Part shown: positions 1 to 10,664 of the stretch, piece by piece | Layout: each line of letters begins with the position of its first letter | Position numbering within the stretch: the stretch's first letter is position 1 | Assembly: GCA_035353815.1 (NCBI GenBank) | Contig: DAOQAG010000002.1 | Coordinates: 1 to 64,000 of the forward strand | Length of the DNA stretch: 64,000 nucleotides | Reading direction: 5' to 3' | DNA from: JAKPUX01 sp035353815 | GTDB taxonomy: Bacteria; Zhuqueibacterota; Zhuqueibacteria; Residuimicrobiales; Residuimicrobiaceae | Program-made: the position numbers and the translations under genes | The notes under the pieces: model-generated | Seen by the model: only the letters and a program-made list of their open reading frames with translations | Databases searched by the model: none | Told to the model about the DNA's origin: nothing

Positions 1-159
1 GGCGCTGCCTTCGATCGCGCCGCTGCAGATCCGGTAGCGGCGCATCCGCAAGATCATCCGGGCGGCGCTGCCTGCGATCGCGCCGTTGCAGATCCGGTAG
101 CGGCGCATCCGCAAGATCGTCCGGGCAGCGCTGCCTGCGATCGCGCCGCTGCAGATCCG
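1..159. repeat. 63-bp tandem repeat, 2.5 copies
   Basis: Copies start at 1, 64 and 127; the first two differ at only a few bases and the third decays after about 33 bases. Each of the first two copies contains the word GATCCGGTAGCGGCG, and the first may hold the stop codon of a gene lying to the left (TAG at 35-37 in frame 2). Two plus-strand frames stay open across the array, so a coding tail cannot be excluded, but no recognisable protein results. Confidence 0.85.
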
Positions 160-270
160 CCAGGCCAGAGCCCGGAGCGCAAGATCCGAAATATTTCCCG
201 CCGCATTTTGTTATATCGATAACAGGATGCGGCGTTTTTCTTTACATTCCCACATGCACAAGGATGAACT

Positions 271-460
271 ATGAAAGAAGAAACCCTTGCCATCACCGGC
301 ATGTCCTGCATGCATTGCGCTGCAGCGGTGCGCCGGGCTCTGGAACTCCCCGGCCTGACGGCGCTGGAGGTGACCATCGGCAGTGCCCGGGTCAAATATG
401 ATGAAAACATGATCAGCCGTACGCAAATCGTCGCCGCCATCGAAGAGACGGGATACCACG

Positions 461-468
<8 letters not shown>
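271..468 (+). CDS. copZ: Copper chaperone, heavy-metal-associated (HMA) domain
   Basis: A 65-residue protein that is a single ferredoxin-like HMA domain. The metal site is the CxxC in GMSCMHC near residue 11. Such proteins bind Cu(I) in the cytoplasm and hand it to a copper ATPase. An AAGGA ribosome site precedes the ATG. Its stop codon overlaps the start of the P-type ATPase, so the two are almost certainly co-transcribed and coupled. The length and motif are typical of CopZ; mercury-type chaperones share the fold, but the neighbouring CPC-type ATPase favours copper. Confidence 0.88.
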
Positions 469-2737
<2,269 letters not shown>

Positions 2738-2892
2738 TCCCGCCAGGCACCACGATGAAAAATATGTAGCTTTTTTGCCAAAATGAGCTTACTTTTCAGG
2801 TACTTTAGGATAAGTCGGGCGGCTTTGACGGGCGGATCCAAGGAAAACGGGCGCACTGGAGCAAAGCGAACGACAACGGAAAGGACCTTGTT

Positions 2893-4572
2893 ATGCTCAA
2901 AGGACATCCCAAGGGATTGCTGGTTGCCTTTTTCGCCAACATGGGGGAACGGTTCGGCTTTTACACCATGGTGGCCATCTTCATTCTCTTTCTTCAGGCC
3001 AAATATGGCATGAATGCGGCAGCCGCAAGCCAGGTCTACGGCATCTTTATGTTCTTCGTCTATTTTTTCCCTCTTCTGGGCGGCTTCATTGCCGACCGCG
3101 TTCTCGGCTTCAGCAAGACCATCAGCATCGGTCTGGTCGTGATGTTCATCGGCTACATGATGCTGGCGACACCGACCCCGATGAACCAGGGCTTCGGCCT
3201 GGTTGTCGGGGCACTGGCGGTCATCGCTCTCGGAACCGGCCTTTTCAAGGGAAACTTGCAAGCCCTGGTGGGCAAGATGTATGAGCCGCCAGAATATGCC
3301 GCCAACCGCGACCGTGCCTTCAGCATCTTTTATATGGGCATCAACATCGGCGCCATGATCGCCCCCACCGCGGCCGAGATGATCAGCAACTGGATCCTGG
3401 CGAAAAAGTCCTTCCACTATGATGCCCATATCCCGGCTCTGGCCAACCAGTTCCTTAATGGTGAACTCAAGGATCCCGGCGCCTACCTCGCGATTGCCCG
3501 GGCGCAGGATCCCGGCGTCACCCTCTCGACCCTGGGCAACTTTAGCCAATCCTATATCAATCAGCTGAGCCAGTCGTATCATTATGCCTTCAGCATCGCC
3601 TGTATCAGCCTGATCATCTCCATGCTCGTCTTCTGGATCTTCCGCCGTTATTATCGGGACGCCGACTATATGGTGGGCGGCGCAGCGAAAAAAGATCAGC
3701 CCGCGCATGTGGAAACCCTGACCCCGGCACAGACGCGCGAGCGGATGATCGCACTGGGACTGGTCTATTTCGTGGTGATCTTTTTCTGGATGTCGTTCCA
3801 TCAGAACGGTGTCACCATGACCTATTTCGCGCGCGATTACACCCAGCCGGAGGTCGGCCGTTTCACCAATCTCTGGTTCGATCTCTTTGGACTGCTGCCG
3901 GTCTTTTTTGCAGCCCTTGGCCTCTATTATGCCATCCGTAAATCGAGTTCCTCCCGGGTGCGCCTTGGCGGGGCCGCAGCTGCCCTCCTCTTTCTGGTAA
4001 TCGCCTGGTTCCGCTACACCAGTTATGGGCCGGTCAATCCCTTTACGCCGCAAAAATTCCAGCACTTCAATCCCTTTTTCATCGTTGCGCTGACACCGGT
4101 GGTCGTGGGCATTTTTTCGTGGCTTAACGCCCGCGGCAAGGAGCCCTCCGCCCCGCGCAAGATCGGCTTCGGCATGCTCCTCACCGCCGCCGGCTTTCTC
4201 ATTCTCGTCCTGGGATCGCTTGGCTTGCCCAGCCCCAAAGAACTTGGCGGACAGGTCGCTCCCGCGGCTCTCCTCGTCTCCCCCTACTGGCTGATCAGTA
4301 CCTACCTGACGCTGACGATCGCCGAACTTTTTCTCAGTCCCATGGGCATTTCCTTTGTAGCCAAAGTGGCGCCGCCGAAATATAAGGGCGTGATGCAGGG
4401 TGGCTGGTTCGCCGCTACCGCCTTAGGCAATTACCTGCTCTCGGTCATCGGTTTTCTCTGGATGAGGGTGCCGCTCTGGAGCCTCTGGATCATTCTGGTG
4501 ATCTGTTGCCTGCTCTCCGCTGCCTTTATCTTTTCGGTGATGAAGCGCCTCGAGCGGGCCACACAAAATTGA
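2893..4572 (+). CDS. POT/PTR-family proton-coupled oligopeptide transporter
   Basis: A 559-residue major-facilitator protein of the proton-dependent oligopeptide (POT) family, importing di- and tripeptides across the inner membrane. The family's helix-1 E-R-F-x-x-Y signature is present as GERFGFYTM (E19, R20, Y24), and about 12-14 hydrophobic segments are visible. A GGAAAGG ribosome site precedes the ATG. It stands alone, downstream of copA on the same strand with a 155-base spacer. Substrate cannot be read from sequence; peptide uptake fits a genome with several exported peptidases. Confidence 0.88.
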   Translation: MLKGHPKGLLVAFFANMGERFGFYTMVAIFILFLQAKYGMNAAAASQVYGIFMFFVYFFPLLGGFIADRVLGFSKTISIGLVVMFIGYMMLATPTPMNQGFGLVVGALAVIALGTGLFKGNLQALVGKMYEPPEYAANRDRAFSIFYMGINIGAMIAPTAAEMISNWILAKKSFHYDAHIPALANQFLNGELKDPGAYLAIARAQDPGVTLSTLGNFSQSYINQLSQSYHYAFSIACISLIISMLVFWIFRRYYRDADYMVGGAAKKDQPAHVETLTPAQTRERMIALGLVYFVVIFFWMSFHQNGVTMTYFARDYTQPEVGRFTNLWFDLFGLLPVFFAALGLYYAIRKSSSSRVRLGGAAAALLFLVIAWFRYTSYGPVNPFTPQKFQHFNPFFIVALTPVVVGIFSWLNARGKEPSAPRKIGFGMLLTAAGFLILVLGSLGLPSPKELGGQVAPAALLVSPYWLISTYLTLTIAELFLSPMGISFVAKVAPPKYKGVMQGGWFAATALGNYLLSVIGFLWMRVPLWSLWIILVICCLLSAAFIFSVMKRLERATQN

Positions 4573-4631
4573 GCATGTGCGGCTGCTGCCGCGCCCGCCT
4601 GGGCCGCGGCAGCAGGCCGCAGAGATGAGTC

Positions 4632-5324
4632 ATGACACCCCTCTACCTCGATCAGGACATCGCCGCCTTCGACAAGCCCCCGGGCCTGGCCTCCATTCCG
4701 GAACGCAATCTCAAGGCAGAGTGCCTGCTGCACCTGGCGGAGGCGGCGCTTGGCCAGAAACTGTTTATCGTCCATCGCCTCGACAAGGAGGTGAGCGGCC
4801 TGATCTGTTTCGCGCGCCATGCGGCGGCCCATCGCTGGCTCAATGCCCGCTTCGCAGCCCGGGAGGTGGAAAAACGTTACCTGCTCCTGGCGCTCGGCCG
4901 GATCGAAACCGGGACGGGGCAGATCGACGCCGCGATCCGGCAGTTCGGCTCGGGGCGGATGGGCATCGATCCGGAACGAGGCAAGCCCGCGCGCACCCGC
5001 TTTACCCGCATCGCGTGCTACGCCAATGCCACACTGGTGCACGCTTTCCCCCAAACCGGGCGGCGGCATCAACTGCGGGTGCATTTTTACAGCATCGGCC
5101 ATCCCATCGCGGGCGACCGCCGCTACGGCGACCGGGACATCCAGGCCGCCTGGCCGCGCCTGATGCTCCATGCCGCGGCGATGGTCGTCCTCACACCCGC
5201 GGGCCAGCGGCTGGAACTCACCGCGCCCCCTCCCGATTCCTTCTCCGCCCTGCTCGCACGCCTCGAGCCGCTGCAGACCGCAAATCCTGATTCGCAGGAG
5301 GTCGCGTGGACAAACTGCATTTAG
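4632..5324 (+). CDS. RluA-family RNA pseudouridine synthase
   Basis: A 230-residue enzyme that converts uridine to pseudouridine in rRNA or tRNA. The catalytic motif HRLDKEVSGL is present, with the nucleophilic Asp at residue 51; the family norm is HRLDxxTSGL, so Thr is Val here. GRRHQLRVH and the HPIAGDRRYG block are conserved RluA-type motifs. There is no S4 domain, so it resembles the short RluA/TruC-like members. It overlaps the next gene by 19 bases, suggesting a two-gene operon. The exact target base is not predictable. Confidence 0.88.
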   Translation: MTPLYLDQDIAAFDKPPGLASIPERNLKAECLLHLAEAALGQKLFIVHRLDKEVSGLICFARHAAAHRWLNARFAAREVEKRYLLLALGRIETGTGQIDAAIRQFGSGRMGIDPERGKPARTRFTRIACYANATLVHAFPQTGRRHQLRVHFYSIGHPIAGDRRYGDRDIQAAWPRLMLHAAAMVVLTPAGQRLELTAPPPDSFSALLARLEPLQTANPDSQEVAWTNCI

Positions 5325-6175
5325 GCACCTGCAGCTGGAAATACCCCTCCTGGGCCGGACTGGTTTATTCCGCGCCCACCGGCATCGATTACCTGCAGGA
5401 ATATGCCCGGAAATACACCACCGTTGAAATCGACCAGTGGTTCTGGTCGCTCTTCGATGGCGGCAAGATCCAGCTGCCCAAGGCGGAGGAGGTCGCAGCC
5501 TATCACCGGGCGGTGCCGGAAAGCTTCCGCTTTACGATCAAAGCGCCCAACAGTGTCACCCTGACCCATCCCTACAGCCGGGGCGGTGCTCCGGCCGCTC
5601 CCAATCCCTTTTTCCTCTCGGCGGAGGTGATGCGGGATTTTCTCGCCCGCCTCGAGCCGATCCGGGAGCAGCTCGGCGTGCTCTTGTTCCAGTTCGAATA
5701 TCTCAACCGGCAAAAAATGGCCTCCCCGCAGCAGTTTCAACAACAAATACAGGCCTTCCGCCAAAGCCTGCCGCGGGAACTGCCTTGCGGCCTCGAAATC
5801 CGCAACGGACAATGGCTGAATCCCGCCTTTTTCAAATTCCTCCTGGAGGCTGCGCTGCGGCCCGTCCTGCTCCAGGGCTACTGGATGCCACCCGTGACCG
5901 AGCTCTTTGCCCGGCACCGTTCACTGATTCTCCGCCATCCGGTGGTGGTGCTTCGGTTAATGGGGAGTGACCGCCAGGGCATCGAAAAGGAAGCCGAGGG
6001 CGCCTGGGACCGGGTGCTCTGGTCCAAAGAGGAGGAACTGCCCGGCATCGCCGCGATGATTCGCGAGATCCTCGCCGCCGGCGTGGAATTGTACGTCAAC
6101 ATCAACAACCACTATGAAGGATCGGCGCCGCGCACGATCGCCAGGCTGCTTGATCTGCTCGGCGGCGTAAATTAA
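5306..6175 (+). CDS. DUF72 (YecE-like) protein
   Basis: A 289-residue protein of the DUF72 family, recognised from the N-terminal LHLGTCSWKYPSWAG, the stretch FRFTIKAPNSVTLTHP, and the C-terminal YVNINNHYEGSAPRTI. The family has a TIM-barrel fold and no firmly established reaction. It starts inside the 3' end of the pseudouridine synthase gene (ATG preceded by AGGAGG), so the two are translationally coupled. No signal peptide, so cytoplasmic. Confidence 0.88.
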   Translation: MDKLHLGTCSWKYPSWAGLVYSAPTGIDYLQEYARKYTTVEIDQWFWSLFDGGKIQLPKAEEVAAYHRAVPESFRFTIKAPNSVTLTHPYSRGGAPAAPNPFFLSAEVMRDFLARLEPIREQLGVLLFQFEYLNRQKMASPQQFQQQIQAFRQSLPRELPCGLEIRNGQWLNPAFFKFLLEAALRPVLLQGYWMPPVTELFARHRSLILRHPVVVLRLMGSDRQGIEKEAEGAWDRVLWSKEEELPGIAAMIREILAAGVELYVNINNHYEGSAPRTIARLLDLLGGVN

Positions 6176-6177
6176 GG

Positions 6178-6206
6178 TTGCGAAAAAGAGCAGATTTCCT
6201 TAGCTT
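6178..6206 (+). promoter_or_regulatory. Predicted promoter for the GH16 gene
   Basis: TTGCGA, a 17-base spacer, then TAGCTT. It lies just after the stop of the DUF72 gene and 30 bases before the GH16 ATG. It matches the TTGnnn-17 spacing seen repeatedly in this window, but the -10 element is weaker. Confidence 0.45.
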
Positions 6207-6235
6207 TACCAGGAATTATCAGCAAGGAGCATCAG

Positions 6236-7069
6236 ATGAAATACTACCCTATGATCGGCCTGATCATGGTCTTCGGGCTCGTCGCCTGCGAAAAGGATTC
6301 GGTTTCAGCCGATAAAAAGAGCGTGGACAAACCAGAGGGCTGGCAGCTGGTCTGGTCCGATGACTTTACCAGCAACGGCCTGCCCAACGCAGACCGCTGG
6401 GGATACCAGACCGGCGGCAGCGGCTGGGGGAACGATGAGAAACAGTACTATTATGCAGAGCGGCCGGAAAACTGCCGGGTCGAAAACGGGATGCTGATCA
6501 TCGAGGCGCGTAAGGACAACTATGAGGGCCATACCTATACCTCCGCCCGCCTCGTCTCACGGGGCAAGGGGGACTGGACCTACGGCCGCTTCGAGATCCG
6601 CGCCAAGCTGCCTGCCGGGCGCGGCACCTGGCCGGCGATCTGGATGATGCCCACTGAATCGACCTATAGCAGCGGCGGCTGGCCGGATAACGGCGAGATC
6701 GACATCATGGAACATGTCGGCTACGACATGGGCATCATCCACGCCTCGATCCATTCGCTCAAATACAATCACAAGATCAATACGCAAAAGACCGCCACTC
6801 TCCGGGTTCAGGACGTTGCCGCCAAGTTCCATACCTATATCCTCGAGTGGGATGCGGCGCAGATCAAGGCCTATGTGGATACCACCCTCTATTTCACCAC
6901 CGCCAACGAGGGCAAGGGGTGGGAATACTGGCCTTTCGATAAAGAGTTCTACCTCATTCTCAATATCGCCGTCGGCGGCAGCTGGGGCGGAGCCCAGGGC
7001 ATCGACGACACCATCTTTCCGCAGCAGATGGTGATCGATTATGTCCGCGTCTATCAGAAGGCGGAATAG
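6236..7069 (+). CDS. GH16 beta-glucanase/laminarinase-type lipoprotein
   Basis: A 277-residue exported glycoside hydrolase family 16 enzyme, predicted to cut beta-1,3 or beta-1,3/1,4-glucans. A lipoprotein signal ends in the lipobox LVAC (Cys18), so it is probably anchored in a membrane facing the periplasm or cell surface. The GH16 signature EIDIME is intact: E154 is the expected nucleophile and E159 the acid/base. WPAIWMMP and the terminal VIDYVRVYQ strand are also typical. An AAGGAG site precedes the ATG. The absence of a bulge residue in EIDIME points to laminarinase or similar rather than plant-type lichenase, but substrate remains open. Confidence 0.9.
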   Translation: MKYYPMIGLIMVFGLVACEKDSVSADKKSVDKPEGWQLVWSDDFTSNGLPNADRWGYQTGGSGWGNDEKQYYYAERPENCRVENGMLIIEARKDNYEGHTYTSARLVSRGKGDWTYGRFEIRAKLPAGRGTWPAIWMMPTESTYSSGGWPDNGEIDIMEHVGYDMGIIHASIHSLKYNHKINTQKTATLRVQDVAAKFHTYILEWDAAQIKAYVDTTLYFTTANEGKGWEYWPFDKEFYLILNIAVGGSWGGAQGIDDTIFPQQMVIDYVRVYQKAE

Positions 7070-7095
7070 CTGCAGCCGCAAGAGGAGAGCCTGTC

Positions 7096-7650
7096 ATGGC
7101 GGAGAGAGGGAGAGCAATGAAGGTGTTGCTGCAAGCCGGGCTGCTGCTGGTGCTGCTGGCGGCCGTCCCGGTACTGGCGGAGAAGGGCGATAAGGAGAAA
7201 TCGCGCAACGCGGATGTGGTGGCGCCGGATGCCGCGGTGCACGCCGCCTATGAATGTATCTCCGGAGCGGCCGGCCGCGAGCGCGACTGGCCGCGCATGC
7301 GCCATCTCTGGCTGGATGGCGCCCGCATCATCCTCTCCTCGCAGGAGTACGCCGGCAAGCGCCGCTGGGAAAACCTGGATCTGGAGACATTCATCAAACG
7401 GGTCTCCGTCTACTACCGGCAAGAAGGCATTTTCGAGCGCGAGATCGCGGCGACCGTACATCGGTTCGGCAATGTGGCCCAGGTCTGGAGCACCTTCGAG
7501 GTCTGCAAGGGCGCGCCTGACGGGCCGGTCATCGGCCGCGGCATCAACGCCTGGCAGCTGGTCGAGACCGAGGGCCGCTGGTTGATCGCCCAGCTGATCT
7601 ACGATTTCGAAAGCGACCGGAATCCCCTCCCGCAGCGCTACCTCCAATAA
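7096..7650 (+). CDS. Secreted NTF2-like (SnoaL/DUF4440-type) protein
   Basis: A 184-residue protein with a signal peptide (a long Leu/Val stretch ending near VLAEKG) and a body resembling the SnoaL/DUF4440 NTF2-like fold: an initial alpha-helical part, then strands including VAQVWSTFEV and the final WLIAQLIYDFE. Such proteins bind small ligands or have uncharacterised functions; no catalytic residues can be assigned. ATGs at 7096 and 7117 both have purine-rich sites; the second gives a more typical signal peptide. It follows the GH16 gene by 26 bases, so co-transcription is likely. Confidence 0.7.
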   Translation: MAERGRAMKVLLQAGLLLVLLAAVPVLAEKGDKEKSRNADVVAPDAAVHAAYECISGAAGRERDWPRMRHLWLDGARIILSSQEYAGKRRWENLDLETFIKRVSVYYRQEGIFEREIAATVHRFGNVAQVWSTFEVCKGAPDGPVIGRGINAWQLVETEGRWLIAQLIYDFESDRNPLPQRYLQ

Positions 7651-7681
7651 TCATTTCCGTTTCTCCCATCATGAGGTTTGC

Positions 7682-9151
7682 ATGGCCGAAGAGCCCTCTT
7701 ACCATATGACGCCCGAGGAATTCCGCCGCCTCGGCTACCGTATGATCGACTGGATCGCCGCCTACCAGGAACGTGTTGCACAACTGCCGGTACTCTCCCG
7801 CGTCGAGCCCGGGAGCATCCGCGCGCGATTGCCTCTTGCCGCTCCCGAACAGGGCGAATCCCTCGATGCAGTCTTTCGCGATCTCGAGGAGATCCTCCTG
7901 CCGGGCATCACCCATTGGCAATCCCCCAATTTTTTCGCATTTTTCCCGGCCAACAACTCCGGCCCCTCGATTCTCGGCGATCTGCTCTCCGCCGGCCTTG
8001 GGGTGCAGGGCATGCTGTGGGCGACCAGCCCCGCCTGCACGGAACTGGAGACGCACGTGCTCGACTGGATGGCCGATCTTCTCGCCCTCCCGGCAGGATT
8101 CAAATCCGGCACCGCCGGCGGCGGCGTCATCCAGGAGTCCGCATCCAGCGCGGCCCTCTGCGCCATTCTGGCTGCGCGTGAGCGGGCGACGGGGCTGCGC
8201 AGCAATGAAACGGGCTGCGACGGCCACCTCACCGCCTACACCTCGACCGAAGCGCACTCCTCGATCGAAAAGGGGATCAAAATCGCCGGGATCGGCCGCG
8301 CCAACCTGCGGCTCATCGCGGTGGACGAGCGCTGCGCCATGCGCACCGGTCTGCTCGAAGAGGCCATCCGGGCCGATCTTGCGGCCGGACGCACGCCCTT
8401 CTTCGTCAGTGCGACGATCGGCACCACCGCCGCCAACGGCCTCGATCCCCTCCCCGAGATCGGCCGCATCGCGGCAGCGCACGATCTCTGGTTTCATGTC
8501 GATGGCGCCATGTCGGGTACAGCCGCACTCTGTCCCGAATTCCGCCCGATCCAGGCGGGGCTGGAACTGGCCGACAGCTACTGTTTTAATCCCCACAAAT
8601 GGATGTTTACCAATTTCGACTGCGACTGCAACTACGTCCGCGATCGCGCCGCCCTGATCCGCGCCCTGAGCATTCTGCCGGAGTATTTGCGCAACCAGGC
8701 CACCGAATCGGGTGCGGTCATCGATTACCGCGACTGGCAAGTCTCGCTCGGACGCCGTTTCCGCAGTCTCAAGCTCTGGTTCGTCCTGCGCCATTACGGC
8801 CGCGAGGGGCTGCAATATCATATCCGCCGCCATGTCGCCCTGGCGCAGGATTTCGCGGCCCGGGTAGCGGAGCATCCCGATTTCGAGATCGCGCTGCCGC
8901 CGCCGCTCAATCTTGTCTGCTTCCGCCACCGTGGCGGCGACCAGGCCAACCAGTACATCATGGACGAGATCAACCGGAGCGGCCGGGCCTACCTCACCCA
9001 TGCCCGAATCGCCGGCCGGTTTACCCTGCGCCTCTGTGTCGGCCAGACGCAAACCGGGCCGGAGCATGTCGAGGCGGTCTGGCAGCTCTTGCAGGAAGCC
9101 GCGGGCCACTGGCAAAAGCAGCAAGATAAGAGGAAGGATTCCGATGACTAG
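7682..9151 (+). CDS. PLP-dependent group II amino-acid decarboxylase
   Basis: A 489-residue pyridoxal-phosphate enzyme of the aromatic-L-amino-acid decarboxylase family. The N-terminal MTPEEFRRLGYRMIDWIA and the HWQSPNFFAFFPAN segment match the family, and the PLP-binding lysine is K306 in FNPHKWM. VDGAMSGTA carries the cofactor-ring Asp; in most members the following residue region reads VDAAYAG. Predicted to decarboxylate tryptophan, tyrosine, DOPA or a related amino acid in the cytoplasm. Its last 8 bases overlap the mutarotase gene. The true substrate cannot be told by eye. Confidence 0.88.
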   Translation: MAEEPSYHMTPEEFRRLGYRMIDWIAAYQERVAQLPVLSRVEPGSIRARLPLAAPEQGESLDAVFRDLEEILLPGITHWQSPNFFAFFPANNSGPSILGDLLSAGLGVQGMLWATSPACTELETHVLDWMADLLALPAGFKSGTAGGGVIQESASSAALCAILAARERATGLRSNETGCDGHLTAYTSTEAHSSIEKGIKIAGIGRANLRLIAVDERCAMRTGLLEEAIRADLAAGRTPFFVSATIGTTAANGLDPLPEIGRIAAAHDLWFHVDGAMSGTAALCPEFRPIQAGLELADSYCFNPHKWMFTNFDCDCNYVRDRAALIRALSILPEYLRNQATESGAVIDYRDWQVSLGRRFRSLKLWFVLRHYGREGLQYHIRRHVALAQDFAARVAEHPDFEIALPPPLNLVCFRHRGGDQANQYIMDEINRSGRAYLTHARIAGRFTLRLCVGQTQTGPEHVEAVWQLLQEAAGHWQKQQDKRKDSDD

Positions 9152-10022
9152 TTCCGAACATCCCGCCATGCAGCCGCTGAGCGGAAAAGGCGGCCTGCCG
9201 ATGCTCGAGGTCGCCAATGAGCAGGCGAAAGCTTTGATCAGCCTCTATGGCGGCCAGGTGCTCTCCTGGGTGCCGCGCGGCGAAGAGGAGGTGCTCTTTG
9301 TAAGCGAAAGAAGCCATTTTACGGCGGGTCAGCCCATCCGTGGCGGCGTTCCGGTCTGCTGGCCCTGGTTCGGGCCGCATGCCGCGGACCCGGGCAAACC
9401 GATGCATGGATTTGCCCGGCTGATGACGTGGCAGCTGACCTCCAGCGTCACCCTGCCATCCGGCGCCAGCCGTATCGAGCTGATGCTGACCGAGTCGCCC
9501 GAAACCCTGGCGCTTTGGCCGCACCCCTTTCGACTAGTGCTCCGCATGGAGGTCGGCAGCCACCTGCGCATCGCTCTGACCATGGAGAATACCGGAGAGG
9601 AACCCCTGGCAACGACTTCAGCCCTGCATTCCTATTTCCGGCTCGGCGAAGCCGCCCATGTGCACATTACCGGACTGGATGATACCTTTTATATCGACAC
9701 CCTGCAGCAGGATTTGCACACCCTGCAACGCGGCAAACTCCAGGTCAACCAGGAGATCAACCGCATTTACCTCGATACCGCCGGCCTCTGCATGATCCAT
9801 GATCCCCTCCTGGAACGACAGATCATGGTCAAGAAAGAGGGCAGCCGGTCGACGGTGGTCTGGAATCCCTGGAGCGAGCGCAGCCGCAGCATGGCCGACC
9901 TGGGTCCTGAGGAATACCAGCACATGGTCTGCATCGAAGCCTGCAATGTGCGCCATGACGGGCGCACCCTCGCCCCGAGTGCAAGTCATACCCTGGCGAC
10001 GGAGTTCGCGGTGATCCACTGA
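9144..10022 (+). CDS. D-hexose-6-phosphate mutarotase (YeaD-like aldose 1-epimerase)
   Basis: A 292-residue protein of the aldose-1-epimerase superfamily, YeaD subgroup, which interconverts alpha and beta anomers of hexose 6-phosphates. Supporting segments are QVLSWVP, PIRGGVPVCWPWFGP, TSALHSYFRLG (catalytic His region) and the late CIEACNV (catalytic Glu region). The frame is open much further upstream inside the decarboxylase gene, but the ATG at 9144 has an AGGAAGGA site and gives the family length, so it is chosen. The overlap with the preceding stop implies coupling. Confidence 0.88.
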   Translation: MTSSEHPAMQPLSGKGGLPMLEVANEQAKALISLYGGQVLSWVPRGEEEVLFVSERSHFTAGQPIRGGVPVCWPWFGPHAADPGKPMHGFARLMTWQLTSSVTLPSGASRIELMLTESPETLALWPHPFRLVLRMEVGSHLRIALTMENTGEEPLATTSALHSYFRLGEAAHVHITGLDDTFYIDTLQQDLHTLQRGKLQVNQEINRIYLDTAGLCMIHDPLLERQIMVKKEGSRSTVVWNPWSERSRSMADLGPEEYQHMVCIEACNVRHDGRTLAPSASHTLATEFAVIH

Positions 10023-10099
10023 ATCCGGGTCAGGCAGCGCGTAAGTTACCCGACCCGGCGCCAGCGGGTGAGGCCGGAAACGAAGGCGGATAGTAACCG

Positions 10100-10320
10100 G
10101 ATTTCGGGGGTACACGGCACGAGATGTCAGGTGGGAACAAGATTTCGGGGATATACGGCGCGAGATGTCAGGTGGGAACAAGATTTCGGGGGTACGCGGC
10201 GCGAGATGTCAGGTGGGAACAAGATTTCGGGGGTACACGGCACGAGATGTCAGGTGGGAACAAGATTTCGGGGATATACGGCGCGAGATGTCAGGTGGGA
10301 ACAAGATTTTGGGGGGTACC
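10100..10320. repeat. 41-bp tandem repeat, five full copies plus a partial
   Basis: Units begin at 10100, 10141, 10182, 10223 and 10264, with a decaying sixth at 10305. The constant part reads GAGATGTCAGGTGGGAACAA followed by GATTTCGGGG. A variable segment gives types A (TACACGGCAC), B (ATATACGGCG) and C (TACGCGGCG) in the order A-B-C-A-B, which shows a second duplication of about 123 bp on top of the 41-bp unit. Units are contiguous, so this is not a CRISPR array, and 41 is not a multiple of three, so it is not a coding repeat. Confidence 0.95.
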
Positions 10321-10338
10321 CTGTCCTCCATTTTCTGC

Positions 10339-10367
10339 TTGCATTTTTAATATTATTTCTTTAATTT
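10339..10367 (+). promoter_or_regulatory. Predicted rpmB promoter
   Basis: TTGCAT, 17 bases, TAATTT in an A/T-rich stretch right after the 41-bp array and about 55 bases before the rpmB ATG. Confidence 0.45.
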
Positions 10368-10421
10368 ATTCGGCTAAAATCGACATTTCGAACTATTCAT
10401 ACATGAGCAGGAGCGTTTTCC

Positions 10422-10613
10422 ATGTCGAAAAAATGTGACATTTGCGGCAAGGGCCCCCAGGTCGGCCACAACGTCAGCCACGCCCACAACCTGACCAAAA
10501 CGCGCTGGATGCCCAACATCCGCAAGATGCGCATTGTCGAGAAGGGTACGCCCAGGCAAGCCTATGTTTGCACCCGTTGTCTGCGCGGCAACAAAGTCAC
10601 CAAAGCCATCTAA
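10422..10613 (+). CDS. rpmB: 50S ribosomal protein L28
   Basis: A 63-residue large-subunit ribosomal protein. It starts MSKKCDICGKGPQVGHNVSHAH and has the conserved TKTRWMPNI core. Two CxxC pairs (C5/C8 and C50/C53) mark the zinc-binding form of L28. The gene is monocistronic: a predicted promoter precedes it and an intrinsic terminator follows 21 bases after the stop. rpmG, often its neighbour, is not here. Confidence 0.97.
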   Translation: MSKKCDICGKGPQVGHNVSHAHNLTKTRWMPNIRKMRIVEKGTPRQAYVCTRCLRGNKVTKAI

Positions 10614-10633
10614 GCCGCACCACCCGCTTTAAT

Positions 10634-10664
10634 AAAAAGCCGGATCCATGATCCGGCTTTTTTT
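10634..10664. terminator. Bidirectional intrinsic terminator, rpmB / radical SAM gene
   Basis: A stem of AGCCGGAT and ATCCGGCT with a 5-base loop, flanked by A-run and T-run so it can work on both strands. The stop codon of the leftward radical SAM gene sits at its right edge. Confidence 0.9.

Larger units (their letters stand above)
10023..10421. other. Gene-free spacer holding the 41-bp array
   Basis: About 400 bases between the mutarotase stop and rpmB. It starts with an inverted repeat (CCGGGTC near 10024 and GACCCGG near 10050) with no T-run, then holds the 41-bp tandem array, then an A/T-rich stretch that probably carries the rpmB promoter. All three plus frames are open over the array only because the unit lacks stop codons; no protein is called. 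Confidence 0.8.

Noticed and set aside
10100..10320. CRISPR array
   Set aside because: The repeats are contiguous with no unique spacers, and no cas gene is nearby.
10068..10438. Three overlapping plus-strand ORFs across the 41-bp array
   Set aside because: The unit simply lacks stop codons in all three frames and 41 is not a multiple of three; the peptides shift frame from copy to copy and resemble nothing.
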